From an uncultured Collinsella sp. (GTDB taxonomy: Bacteria > Actinomycetota > Coriobacteriia > Coriobacteriales > Coriobacteriaceae): DNA of 64,000 nucleotides. The stretch spans positions 9,757 through 73,756 of the forward strand of contig CAAEDE010000005.1 of assembly GCA_900754525.1 (NCBI GenBank), written 5' to 3'. Positions within the stretch are counted from its first letter, which is position 1, and each line of letters begins with the position of its first letter. Shown piece by piece: positions 51,426 through 60,478 of the stretch. The position numbers and the translations under genes were made by a program. The notes below the pieces were generated by a model. The model made no database searches. It saw only the letters and a list, made by a program, of their open reading frames with translations, and was not told the DNA's origin.

Positions 51426-51455
51426 CAAGACTAACACCCGCGTAATGCGGACAGC

Positions 51456-52454
51456 CTAGCGTGTCATGGCGTCGCGGCCGGCCTCGACCCGCTTGCGCTG
51501 GGCGGCGCGCTCCTCGCCGGTTAGACGCTCAAAGAGATGTCCGATAAGCGAGGCGAGTACCTGCTGAAACAGCGTGCCGCACATGACGGGGAATACGACT
51601 TCGCCGGGAAAGTATTGCGTGGCGATGACGGCGCCCGAAGAGATATTGCGCATGCCGCAGGTAAAGCACATGGTGGTCGTCTCGCTATATGGCAGATGCA
51701 GCGCATGGGCGACCAGAAAACCGACGACAAAGCCGCTGATGGCGAAGACCAAAATAAAGAGGGCGACTTCCAAGCGCACCGCGTTCATGTGCAGCACGTA
51801 CTCGCTCATGGCGGTGGAGTTGGAGGCGATAACGCCCATCATCATGAACTTGCAGGCGGGCGAGAGCGCGGGGGAGAGCTTCTCGTGTCCCCATCCACGC
51901 GTGAGCTCGTTGATCATGATGCCGAGCACGGCGGGGATGGCGATCATAAAGGCCATGTCTTGCATCATGCTCGGCACATCGATCGAGACGGTGGCGCCCA
52001 ACAGGAGCTTGAGCGTGAGCGGAATCGTCACAGGGGAGATAACCGAGGACGTCAGGATGATGGTGAGCGCGAGCGGGCCGTTGCCGCCGAACATGCTAAT
52101 CCACATAAAGGCAGTGACCGCCACGGGTACGCTGTACTCGAGCACGATGCCGCAGACAAGGTTGGGATTGGAGCCAAAGAATAACGATCCCATGGCATAG
52201 GCCGCGATGGGAATAAGCGCCGCCGAGACGAGCAGTGCCAAAATCAGGTGCAGGGGACGGCGGAACACCTCGGTTACCTGGTGAAAGGTGTTGCTGAGCG
52301 CGCCCTGAAACGTCATAAAGGCGAAGAGGGCGGGAACAATGGGCTTGAGCACGCCGATCTGCTGGGGAAAGAGCACGCCGAGCGCCACGCAAATCGGAAC
52401 GATGATCTGCATATGCCCCGCGAGGAACTTTCCCAGTCCAGCCCATTGCTTCAT
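51456..52454 (-). CDS. Bile acid:sodium symporter family transporter
   Basis: A 332-residue membrane protein with about nine or ten helices. PALFAFMTFQGALSNTFHQV, YSVPVAVTAFMWISMFGGNG, VIASNSTAMSEYV and CFTCGMRNISSGAVIATQYF match the SBF/BASS superfamily. Members move bile acids, pantoate, pyruvate or other organic anions with sodium. For a gut organism bile acid is attractive, but the sequence does not decide it. GGGAC lies just before the ATG; it is a single gene on the minus strand. Confidence 0.82.
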   Translation of the reverse strand: MKQWAGLGKFLAGHMQIIVPICVALGVLFPQQIGVLKPIVPALFAFMTFQGALSNTFHQVTEVFRRPLHLILALLVSAALIPIAAYAMGSLFFGSNPNLVCGIVLEYSVPVAVTAFMWISMFGGNGPLALTIILTSSVISPVTIPLTLKLLLGATVSIDVPSMMQDMAFMIAIPAVLGIMINELTRGWGHEKLSPALSPACKFMMMGVIASNSTAMSEYVLHMNAVRLEVALFILVFAISGFVVGFLVAHALHLPYSETTTMCFTCGMRNISSGAVIATQYFPGEVVFPVMCGTLFQQVLASLIGHLFERLTGEERAAQRKRVEAGRDAMTR

Positions 52455-52614
52455 ATGTCCCGTGACTCCCTTTATCCGCGAACTCGTTTGTATGGATATG
52501 CTAGACGCTCGTATGCGTCCGTGCGGCTGAAACGCTCGATTATTTCGAGGCCATTACCGGCATCGTTTGCCGAAACCGCGGCGCACCGCGGCGTTTTGCG
52601 TCCGCGCTGCACGG

Positions 52615-52742
52615 TATAATAAATCCGTTCAACAGATCTGCCTGCCGAAGCGGGCATACACAGAGGACTCATCGCTATGAACCGTGAGAGGTATCGCGGC
52701 GACCTGCCCCTATCGGGGGTGGGTGCCTATGTCATCGCTTAA
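52615..52742 (+). promoter_or_regulatory. recJ-helicase promoter and possible leader ORF
   Basis: TATAAT at 52615-52620 is a perfect -10 with a poor -35 (GTTTTG, 16 bases upstream). From a start near 52627 the leader contains an ATG at 52677 with AGAGGA upstream, opening a 21-codon frame (begins MNRERYRGDL) that ends at 52742, inside the recJ start. It may be a leader peptide that couples translation, or just chance. Confidence 0.4.
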
Positions 52743-55700
52743 GACGACGCATCGCTGGGCGGTCGCTCAGCAAAACCCCGAGCTCGAAAAGGAGCTTTCG
52801 GCTGGTCTGGGCATTCCCGGGCTGGTGGCGCGCATTATGGTCGCGCACGGCATTGGCTCCATCAAAGAGGGCCAATTGTTTTTGACGCCTTCGCTCGATC
52901 GCGACTGGGCCGACCCACTCATTATCCCGGGCATGTCGGTCGTTGCCGACCGCGTCGAGCGTGCTATTCGCAACCACGAGCACATTGCAGTCTTTGGCGA
53001 TTTTGACGTTGACGGTATTACGTCGACCTGCCTGTTGACCGAGGCGCTGCGCACGTTTGGCGCCGATGTCACGCCGTTTATTCCGCATCGCTTTGATGAG
53101 GGCTACGGTCTTTCGCGCGCGGCACTCGACCGCGTTAACGAGCTCGCTCGCCCCCAGCTGATCGTGACCGTCGATAACGGCATTGCCGCCAAGGAAGAGG
53201 TTTCCTATCTGGAGAGCCTGGGGATCGATTTGGTGGTCACGGACCATCACGAGCCCTCCGACCAGGTGCCGCAGGGTGTGCCCCTGACCGACCCCAAGCT
53301 CGAAGACGAGGGCCCCTCGCGCGAGCTTGCCGGTGCTGGTGTGGCGCTCAAGCTGGTGCAAGTCCTGGGTGAGCGCCTGGGCAAGCCGTCGTATTGGCGT
53401 TCGCTAATCGAGGTCGCGGCGCTGGGCACCGTGTCCGACATGATGCCGCTCACGCCCGAGAACCGCGCGCTGGTTGCCGAGGGCATCCAGCAGATGCGCG
53501 TAACCGCTCGCCCCGGCTATATCGCGCTTGCCGCGCTTGCCAAGGTGGATCTTTCGAGCATTACGGCGGACGGTCTATCGTTCTCGCTCATTCCCCGCTT
53601 AAACGCCGCCGGCCGCATGGCCGATCCAAAATTGGCACTTGATTTGCTGCTTGCCCGCGATCCCATCGAGGCGAGCGCACTGGCCGCCGAGCTCGAGGAA
53701 ATCAACCGCCAGCGCCGTGAGATCGAGGCGGAGCTCACGCGCGATGCCATGGCAAAGGTCGAGGAGACCTATGACGGCGGGCGCGCGATCGTCGTGGGCG
53801 GCGAAGGCTGGCACGAGGGTGTCAAGGGCATCGTGGCAAGCCGTCTGACCAACCGTTATCACGTGCCGGCGCTGCTGTTCTCGATCGAGGACGGTATCGC
53901 GCGCGGCTCTGGTCGCTCGGTGGGCAAAGTTAACCTGTTTGACGCCGTCGAGCGCTGTTCCGACCTGCTGATTCGTCGCGGCGGACATGCCGGTGCGGTG
54001 GGTGTGACCATCGAGGCATCCAAGCTCGACGAGTTCCGTCGTCGCCTTTCCGCCGTGCTATCGGAGATTCCCGCCGAGGACTTTGAAGACATCGACGAGG
54101 TTGCCGCTACCGTTGACCTTTCCGAGCTAAATATCGAGACCATCGAGCAGATTTCCCGTCTTGAGCCGTTTGGCCAGGGCAATAAGGTGCCGCTGCTGGC
54201 CGCCGAGGGCGTGACGATGTGCGATCGCACCGTGGTGGGCAAAACCGGCGAGCACATGCGCTTTGTGGCGACCGATGGCGCCGCGAGTGTGCCGGCCATC
54301 ATGTTCCGCGTGCCGCAGATCGATAGGCTCATCAATTGCGACAGCGCTGTCGACTTGGTGTTCGAGGCCGTGGCCGAGCATTGGCAGGGACGTGTGAAGC
54401 CCAAGCTCATGATCAAAGATGTCTTGGTGCGCGATACCACGGTGCCCAATATCGACGATCCGGCATGTGAGCTTCGCCGCGGCGTGCAACCGGCGGATTC
54501 TGGCCTGCGCCTGGAGTCGCGTAAACGTGAGACGCTCGCCCAGCTTTCCTATACCGAGCTGACGCGCTCGCTTATCCATGGCTTTATCGGCTCGAACCAG
54601 CCGCACCGCGCGCAGGTCGAGGCGCTCGATGCCCTGGCCGATCACCAAAGTGTTCTGGCCGTTATGGGAACGGGGCGCGGCAAGTCGCTCATCTTCCATG
54701 TGCATGCCGCGCGTGAGGCGGTTCTTCGCGGGCGTGCGAGTATCTTTGTCTATCCGCTGCGCGCGCTCGTTGCCGACCAGGCCTATCACCTCTCGTCGAC
54801 GATGGCCGCGCTCGGCATTGGCGTAGGCGTGCTGACCGGCGAGACCGTGGAGGCGGCGCGCGATGACGTGTTTGCCGGCCTGGCTTCGGGCCGCACCGGC
54901 ATCGTGCTCACGACGCCTGAGTTCCTGTCTATTCACCGCGACCGCTTTGCGCGCTCGGGGCGTATCGGGTTTGTCGTTATCGATGAGGCGCATCATGCCG
55001 GTCTTGCCAAGGGTGGCGACCGGAGCGCATACCTCGACATGCCCGATATCCTCAAGGCTCTGGGCGATCCGGTCGTTATGGCGGCGACGGCCACCGCGAC
55101 GGCTCCGGTCGTTGCGGAGCTTGCCCGCGTGTTGCCGATTACCCGTACGGTGGTCGACGAGACCGTGCGCGAGAACTTGCAGCTCGAGGACGACCGCGAT
55201 CTTGCGAGCCGCGAAAACCGCCTGGTGTCCATCGTCGCGACGGGGGAGAAGACCGTCATCTACGTCAACTCGCGTGATCAGTCCGTGGCGCTTGCCAAGA
55301 CGCTACGCAAACGCGTTCCCGACTGCGCGTCGCATATCGCCTTTTACAACGCGGGCCTTACGCGCACCGACCGCCATCGCGTAGAGGAGGCGTTTCGAGA
55401 CGGCAGCCTCAGCTGCATTGTCTCGACATCTGCCTTTGGCGAGGGCGTCAACCTTCCCGATATTCGTCATGTCGTGCTCTATCACATGCCGTTTGGCGGC
55501 ATTGAGTTTAACCAGATGAGTGGCCGCGCCGGTCGCGATGGCCAGCCCGCCGTGATCCATCTGCTCTATTCGTCGCGCGATGCCCGCATTAACGAGCGCC
55601 TACTCGACTGCTATGCGCCCGAGCGCGACGAGCTCGTCACGCTCTATCGTGCGTTGCAGACCATGTGGCGCTCCAACCGCGGCAAGACCGGGGACGATTC

Positions 55701-56016
55701 CTTTAGCGCGAGCGATATCGACATCGCGCAGATGTGCCTTGCCATCGATGCTCGCACGCCGGTCGACGAGCGCTCGGTGGAAAGTGGCCTGGGAATCTTC
55801 GAAGAGCTTGGTTTCTGTCGCGTTTCGGGGTTTGACGACACCCGTCGCATCGCGATGGCCGAAAATCCCGGCCGCGTGCAATTGAGCAGGTCGATTCGCT
55901 ATTTGGAGGGCTTGCGCTCGCGCATGGAGTTCTCGGCTTTTCGGAGCTGGGCACTCGATTCGTGCGCTTCTGATATGCTAGCCAAAGTTAACCGCCCGAT
56001 CGTTCCGCGGGCCTAG
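52729..56016 (+). CDS. recJ: RecJ exonuclease fused to RecQ-like helicase
   Basis: A 1095-residue fusion. The first half is RecJ, a 5'-3' single-strand DNA exonuclease: DFDVDG (91-96), VTVDNGIA, VVTDHHEPSD, LAALGTVSDMMPLT-type motif (VAALGTVSDMM), RGGHAGAVG and the DHHA1/OB parts up to about 565. After a linker the second half is a superfamily 2 helicase of RecQ type: motif I MGTGRGKS (about 646), motif II DEAHH (about 752), MAATATATA and motif VI QMSGRAGRDGQP (about 928), ending in a family-specific tail. RecJ and RecQ act together in DNA end resection in other bacteria, so the fusion makes sense. I use the ATG at 52729, with GGGGGTGGG upstream; a GTG at 52684 is possible. Confidence 0.9.
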   Translation: MSSLKTTHRWAVAQQNPELEKELSAGLGIPGLVARIMVAHGIGSIKEGQLFLTPSLDRDWADPLIIPGMSVVADRVERAIRNHEHIAVFGDFDVDGITSTCLLTEALRTFGADVTPFIPHRFDEGYGLSRAALDRVNELARPQLIVTVDNGIAAKEEVSYLESLGIDLVVTDHHEPSDQVPQGVPLTDPKLEDEGPSRELAGAGVALKLVQVLGERLGKPSYWRSLIEVAALGTVSDMMPLTPENRALVAEGIQQMRVTARPGYIALAALAKVDLSSITADGLSFSLIPRLNAAGRMADPKLALDLLLARDPIEASALAAELEEINRQRREIEAELTRDAMAKVEETYDGGRAIVVGGEGWHEGVKGIVASRLTNRYHVPALLFSIEDGIARGSGRSVGKVNLFDAVERCSDLLIRRGGHAGAVGVTIEASKLDEFRRRLSAVLSEIPAEDFEDIDEVAATVDLSELNIETIEQISRLEPFGQGNKVPLLAAEGVTMCDRTVVGKTGEHMRFVATDGAASVPAIMFRVPQIDRLINCDSAVDLVFEAVAEHWQGRVKPKLMIKDVLVRDTTVPNIDDPACELRRGVQPADSGLRLESRKRETLAQLSYTELTRSLIHGFIGSNQPHRAQVEALDALADHQSVLAVMGTGRGKSLIFHVHAAREAVLRGRASIFVYPLRALVADQAYHLSSTMAALGIGVGVLTGETVEAARDDVFAGLASGRTGIVLTTPEFLSIHRDRFARSGRIGFVVIDEAHHAGLAKGGDRSAYLDMPDILKALGDPVVMAATATATAPVVAELARVLPITRTVVDETVRENLQLEDDRDLASRENRLVSIVATGEKTVIYVNSRDQSVALAKTLRKRVPDCASHIAFYNAGLTRTDRHRVEEAFRDGSLSCIVSTSAFGEGVNLPDIRHVVLYHMPFGGIEFNQMSGRAGRDGQPAVIHLLYSSRDARINERLLDCYAPERDELVTLYRALQTMWRSNRGKTGDDSFSASDIDIAQMCLAIDARTPVDERSVESGLGIFEELGFCRVSGFDDTRRIAMAENPGRVQLSRSIRYLEGLRSRMEFSAFRSWALDSCASDMLAKVNRPIVPRA

Positions 56017-56031
56017 GGGAAGGGGACCTCG

Positions 56032-58392
56032 ATGGATGCCGCAGCCCGTACCGCCCATGATTCCACCCTCCAGCCTTTTTCGGAGATGGAGCACTATAAG
56101 CATGCCGATGAGCTGCCGCCCGAGATTATGGCGGACAGCTACGACAAGCTGGAGCGCCTGTGCCTCAAATATATGAATGAGGACGACTTTTCTAAGGTTG
56201 AGCAGGCCTACTGCTTTGCCGCCGAGAAGCACTGCAACCAAAAGCGCCGCTCGGGCGAGATGTACATTAACCATCCCGTCGAGGTTGCCATCATTTTGGC
56301 CGATCTCAAGATGGATTGTGACGTGGTGTGCGCCGCGCTGCTGCACGATACCGTCGAGGACACCGAGACCTCGCTCGCCGATGTTTCCGGCCTGTTTGGC
56401 GAAACCGTTGCCGAACTCGTCGATGGCGTGACCAAGCTCACCAACATCGAAGTCGACAGCATGGACGAGAAGCAGGCGCTCACGCTGCGCAAGATGTTCC
56501 TCGCCATGTCCAAGGACATTCGCGTCATCATCGTTAAACTTGCCGACCGTCTGCACAACATGCGTACGCTGGCAGCCCTGCGCGAGGATCGTCGCCTGTT
56601 TAAAGCCCGCGAGACCATGGACGTGTACGCGCCCTTGGCCGACCGCCTGGGCATGAGCTCTATTAAGTGGGAGCTCGAGGACCTGTCCTTCTTCTACCTG
56701 GAGCCCGATGCCTACCAGCGCATCGCGCGCATGGTGGCTGAGTCGCGCGAGGTCCGCGAGCGCTACCTTGCCGAGACCATCAAGACGCTTACCGATGAGC
56801 TCAACCGCATCGGCCTGGAGGACTTCCAGATCAACGGCCGTTCCAAGCACTATTGGTCCATCTACCAAAAGATGAAGCGCAAGGGCAAGGAATTCTCCGA
56901 GATCTACGATCTGGTGGCACTGCGCGTCATCACGCATTCGGTGCGCGATTGCTACTCCACGCTCGGCGCGGTGCATACGCTGTGGCATCCCATGCCCGGT
57001 CGCTTTAAAGACTATATCGCCATGCCCAAGGTCAATAACTACCAGTCGCTCCATACGACGGTTATCGGCCCCACGGCCCGCCCGCTCGAGATTCAGATTC
57101 GAACCTATGAGATGCATGAGCAGGCCGAGTACGGTATCGCCGCCCACTGGCTCTATAAGAAGTCGGGCGGATCGTCTGCGTCTAAGACCAATGATGCCCA
57201 GCGTCTGGACGACCAAATTAACTGGCTCAAACATTCGCTCGATTGGGCTGCGTCTGATGAGATTACCGACGCCAAGGAATACCTGCACTCGCTGAAGGTC
57301 GATCTGTTCGATCAGGAGATCTTTGTCTTCACGCCCAAAGGCGAGGTCATGGCGCTTCGTGCTGGCTCCACGCCGCTCGACTTTGCCTACGCCGTTCACA
57401 CCGAGGTGGGAAACCACTGCGTCGGCGCTAAGATCAACGGTGCGGTGGCCCCGCTCACGCACGAGATCAAGACGGGCGACCGCGTTGAAATCCTGACCAA
57501 CAAGAGTTCTAAGCCGTCGCGCGATTGGCTCAAGATCGTCAAGACGCCTTCGGCCAAGTCTAAGATCCGTCGCTACTTTGCCGCCGCGACCAAGGACGAC
57601 GACGCTGCTGCCGGCCGCGATATACTGGCCAAGGACCTGCGTAAGCGTGGCTATGGCATTTCTACGCCGCGTTCGACGCGTGCGCTCAACGCCGTGGCGG
57701 AGCAGTTTAACTTCAAGCAGCTCGAGGACCTGTTTGCCGCCGTCGGCGCCGGCAAGGTTGCCCCGCGCGCTGTGGGCAATAAGGTCGAGCAAATCTTGGA
57801 CCCCAAGCCCGAGGAGCAGCTCACCAAGGCCGAGGCTATCGCCGAGGTCGTGAAGCAGCCCGCTCGCGGCTCCAACCGCAAGCCGCAAAAGCGCGGCAAG
57901 AGCGCCAGTAACGGCATTATCGTCAAGGGCGAGAGCAACAGCGGCCTGCTGGTCCGTTTGGCTCATTGCTGCAACCCCGTGACGGGCGACGATATCGTCG
58001 GCTTCATTACGCGCGGTCGTGGCGTTTCGGTGCATCGCGCCAACTGCCCTAACGTCAAGGGTCTTATGGAACATCCCGAGCGCATGATCGATGTGGAGTG
58101 GGACGGCGCTGCCGACACCCTCTTCCAGGTCGAGATCGTGGTCGAGTGCCTGGACCGCATGGGCCTGCTCAAGGATGTCACCATTGCCATTGGCGATGCG
58201 GGCGGCAATATCCTTTCTGCCGCCACGTCGACCAACCGCGAGGGTATTGCAACCCTGCGCTTTATGGTCGAGATCTCGGACGCGAGCGGTCTGGATCCGC
58301 TGCTGGCTTCCATCAGCAGTGTCGATTCGGTCTACGACGCTCGCCGTCTTATGCCCGGCGAGGGCGGAGCGCAACTCAAGCGCCGTGTGTAG
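56032..58392 (+). CDS. relA: RelA/SpoT bifunctional (p)ppGpp synthetase/hydrolase
   Basis: A 786-residue stringent-response enzyme. The hydrolase HD domain is intact (CAALLHDTVEDTE about 101-113, and KLADRLHNMRTL), the synthetase has GRSKHYWSIYQKMKRKGKEF, YDLVALRV and the YQSLHTTV/EIQIRTYEMH motifs, followed by TGS (EVMALRAGSTPLDFAY), a zinc-finger-like CCNP region and a C-terminal ACT domain. Both activities are expected. It lies 15 bases after the recJ fusion, with AAGGGGACC before the ATG, so co-transcription is likely, linking DNA repair and stringent response genes by arrangement only. Confidence 0.95.
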   Translation: MDAAARTAHDSTLQPFSEMEHYKHADELPPEIMADSYDKLERLCLKYMNEDDFSKVEQAYCFAAEKHCNQKRRSGEMYINHPVEVAIILADLKMDCDVVCAALLHDTVEDTETSLADVSGLFGETVAELVDGVTKLTNIEVDSMDEKQALTLRKMFLAMSKDIRVIIVKLADRLHNMRTLAALREDRRLFKARETMDVYAPLADRLGMSSIKWELEDLSFFYLEPDAYQRIARMVAESREVRERYLAETIKTLTDELNRIGLEDFQINGRSKHYWSIYQKMKRKGKEFSEIYDLVALRVITHSVRDCYSTLGAVHTLWHPMPGRFKDYIAMPKVNNYQSLHTTVIGPTARPLEIQIRTYEMHEQAEYGIAAHWLYKKSGGSSASKTNDAQRLDDQINWLKHSLDWAASDEITDAKEYLHSLKVDLFDQEIFVFTPKGEVMALRAGSTPLDFAYAVHTEVGNHCVGAKINGAVAPLTHEIKTGDRVEILTNKSSKPSRDWLKIVKTPSAKSKIRRYFAAATKDDDAAAGRDILAKDLRKRGYGISTPRSTRALNAVAEQFNFKQLEDLFAAVGAGKVAPRAVGNKVEQILDPKPEEQLTKAEAIAEVVKQPARGSNRKPQKRGKSASNGIIVKGESNSGLLVRLAHCCNPVTGDDIVGFITRGRGVSVHRANCPNVKGLMEHPERMIDVEWDGAADTLFQVEIVVECLDRMGLLKDVTIAIGDAGGNILSAATSTNREGIATLRFMVEISDASGLDPLLASISSVDSVYDARRLMPGEGGAQLKRRV

Positions 58393-58426
58393 GCGCGAGA
58401 GCCTCTCAGCATCATAGATATTGGTT

Positions 58427-58463
58427 ACGTTCGAGGCATCGTTTGGTGCCTCGAACGTATTTT
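58427..58463 (+). terminator. Terminator of relA operon
   Basis: A perfect 12-bp stem (ACGTTCGAGGCA at 58427-58438 with TGCCTCGAACGT at 58447-58458), then ATTTTAG. The next gene's binding site begins 3 bases later. Confidence 0.75.
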
Positions 58464-58480
58464 AGAAGGAGGGTATGCGC

Positions 58481-59164
58481 ATGGACGATATGACTTTGGA
58501 CCTGACACCCCGAGGCGTGGCTTCGATTGAGGCGCTCGTCAACGGCCCCATTCAGACCAACAGCTACGCCGTGATTTCGAATGACGAGTGCTTAATCGTC
58601 GATCCGGCGTGGGAGGGCGAGCGTCTTGTGGAGCATATCCGCACCGCGCATCCCGAGGTGCGCGTACTCGGCTCTGTCTGCACGCACGGTCATGCCGACC
58701 ATGTTGGCGGGGTTGCCGGGGTTCGAGCTGTCGTTGGCGACAGCGCACTATATGAGTTGTGCGCTAAGGACGTGACGGTACCTCGCGCAAATATCGAGGA
58801 GCAGCGCGCCATGTGGGGTATCGAGACGCCCGATCCGGGTGAGCCGACGCGTTTGCTTGCCGAGGGCGATACAATCGAGGTGGGCGACGTCTGCCTGCAG
58901 GTGATCGAGACGCCGGGGCATACGCCGGGCGGCATCGTCCTGTTCGCCGCGACCGAGCAGGGGAACATCGCCTTTGTGGGCGACACGCTTTTCCCGGGCA
59001 GTCACGGTCGTACCGATCTTTCCGGCGGTGACGAGGCGGCGATTATGCGCTCGCTCTCCAAACTTGCCAAGACGCTTCCGCCCGATACCGTTTGCTTGAC
59101 GGGCCATGGCGATTCGACCACGATGGCGCGCGAACTTATGCAGAACCCGTTTATGCAGATGTAG
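58481..59164 (+). CDS. Metallo-beta-lactamase-fold hydrolase (glyoxalase II-like)
   Basis: A 227-residue metal hydrolase with the zinc-binding motif THGHADH (in SVCTHGHADHVGG), GHTPGGIVLF, FVGDTLFPGSHGRTDL and GHGDST. This is the YcbL/glyoxalase II-like group that cleaves thioesters such as S-lactoylglutathione; the substrate in an organism without glutathione is unclear. The ATG at 58481 is 8 bases from GGAGG; an ATG at 58475 is only 2 bases from it. It is a short single gene between the relA terminator and the aldolase. Confidence 0.85.
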   Translation: MDDMTLDLTPRGVASIEALVNGPIQTNSYAVISNDECLIVDPAWEGERLVEHIRTAHPEVRVLGSVCTHGHADHVGGVAGVRAVVGDSALYELCAKDVTVPRANIEEQRAMWGIETPDPGEPTRLLAEGDTIEVGDVCLQVIETPGHTPGGIVLFAATEQGNIAFVGDTLFPGSHGRTDLSGGDEAAIMRSLSKLAKTLPPDTVCLTGHGDSTTMARELMQNPFMQM

Positions 59165-59231
59165 GCTCGAAGCCGTCTTTCGAACCACGAAGACCGGTCA
59201 ATCGTCAAGCTATTTTCCCCAGTGGGTCGAT

Positions 59232-59318
59232 TCTGTGGGACAAACGGTCAAAATTTGTCCAATCGGATGGTATTCGTGAACAAACGAACGTTTATGCTCG
59301 GGTATGTCGTGGTAAAAT
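59232..59318 (+). promoter_or_regulatory. fba promoter region with two dyads
   Basis: TGGTAAAAT (59310-59318) matches an extended -10 (TGnTATAAT with one mismatch). Upstream lie two inverted repeats: GGACAAA/TTTGTCC (near 59237-59260) and TTCGT/ACGAA (near 59274-59289). They are reasonable operator candidates for a glycolysis regulator, though I cannot name one. Confidence 0.45.
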
Positions 59319-59358
59319 CTCAGGCGTTATCGGAGCAACCTTACAGGAGGTTTCTTTT

Positions 59359-60225
59359 ATGCTCGTCAACGCAGCAGACATGCTCAAGAAGGCCGAGGCC
59401 GGCAAGTACGGTCTCGGTGCCTTCAACACCAACAACCTCGAGTGGACCCTGGCTATTCTCCAGGCCGCCGAGGAGGCCAAGTCTCCGCTGATCCTTCAGT
59501 GCACCGCTGGTGCCGCTAAGTGGATGGGCGGTTTCAAGGTCTGCGCCGACATGGTCAAGGCTGCCGTCGAGGCCACGGGCGTTACCGTTCCCGTCGCCCT
59601 TCACCTCGATCACGGTTCTTACGAGGACTGCTTCAAGTGCATCGAGGCCGGCTTTACGTCCATCATGTATGACGGCTCTCACGAGGAGACCTTCCAGCTT
59701 AACCTCGACCGCACCAAGGAGCTCGTTGAGCTTGCCCACTCCAAGGGCATGTCCATCGAGGCCGAGGTCGGCGGCATCGGCGGCACCGAGGACGGCGTGA
59801 CCTCCAGCGGCGAGCTCGCTGATCCTGCTGAGTGCAAGCAGATTGCTGACCTGGGCGTCGACTTCCTCGCATGCGGTATCGGCAACATCCACGGCGTGTA
59901 CCCTGCCGACTGGGCTGGCCTTTCCTTCGAGCGTCTGGGCGAGATCAAGGCCGAGACCGGCGACCTGCCCCTCGTCCTGCACGGTGGCACCGGCATCCCC
60001 GAGGATCAGATCAAGAAGGCCATCTCCCTGGGTATCTCCAAGATCAACGTCAACACCGACCTGCAGCTCGTTTTCGCCAAGGGCGTTCGCGAGTACATCG
60101 AGGCTGGCAAGGATCAGCAGGGCAAGGGCTTTGACCCCCGCAAGCTCCTCAAGCCTGGTCGCGACAACATCGTTGCCCGCACCAAGGAGCTCATGGAGGA
60201 GTTTGGCTCCGTCAACAAGGCGTAA
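59359..60225 (+). CDS. fba: Class II fructose-1,6-bisphosphate aldolase
   Basis: A 288-residue zinc enzyme of glycolysis and gluconeogenesis that splits fructose-1,6-bisphosphate into two triose phosphates. Motifs: GAFNTNNLEW, HLDHGSYEDC (zinc His and catalytic Asp), VGGIGGTEDG, HGVY, LHGGTGIPEDQI and KINVNTDLQ. AGGAGG lies 9 bases before the ATG at 59359; the frame continues far upstream but without a site. Codon choice is strongly biased to abundant codons, as expected for a highly expressed gene. Single gene with its own terminator. Confidence 0.95.
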   Translation: MLVNAADMLKKAEAGKYGLGAFNTNNLEWTLAILQAAEEAKSPLILQCTAGAAKWMGGFKVCADMVKAAVEATGVTVPVALHLDHGSYEDCFKCIEAGFTSIMYDGSHEETFQLNLDRTKELVELAHSKGMSIEAEVGGIGGTEDGVTSSGELADPAECKQIADLGVDFLACGIGNIHGVYPADWAGLSFERLGEIKAETGDLPLVLHGGTGIPEDQIKKAISLGISKINVNTDLQLVFAKGVREYIEAGKDQQGKGFDPRKLLKPGRDNIVARTKELMEEFGSVNKA

Positions 60226-60249
60226 GCGTCGCTAAACTTCCCGCCGGAA

Positions 60250-60344
60250 GCCCCGTTCCCCTACACTGTTTCCTTTGCGCTCACCTGGCTTCGCCAGAAG
60301 TCGCGCGACGGAATCAGCTCCGGGGAAACGGGGCCTCCTTTTTT
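60250..60344 (+). terminator. Terminator of fba
   Basis: GCCCCGTTCCCC (60250-60261) pairs with GGGGAAACGGGGC (60322-60334) with one bulge; an inner CTGGC/GCCAG hairpin sits in the loop. Six T follow after CTCC. Confidence 0.75.
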
Positions 60345-60478
60345 ATCTCGCTACAGGGTTACTGGGCTGAATTTATTTATTGACTACCGTTCGGCGGTGT
60401 TGATGGCTCCCTTGTTGGGGCTTTCTTTTTTATCTCGCTACAATGGACTTCAAGAGTTCTAATGACTTGGAGTTTGGT

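Noticed and set aside
55978..58374. 798-codon open frame on the minus strand
   Set aside because: Antisense to relA; no domain recognised.
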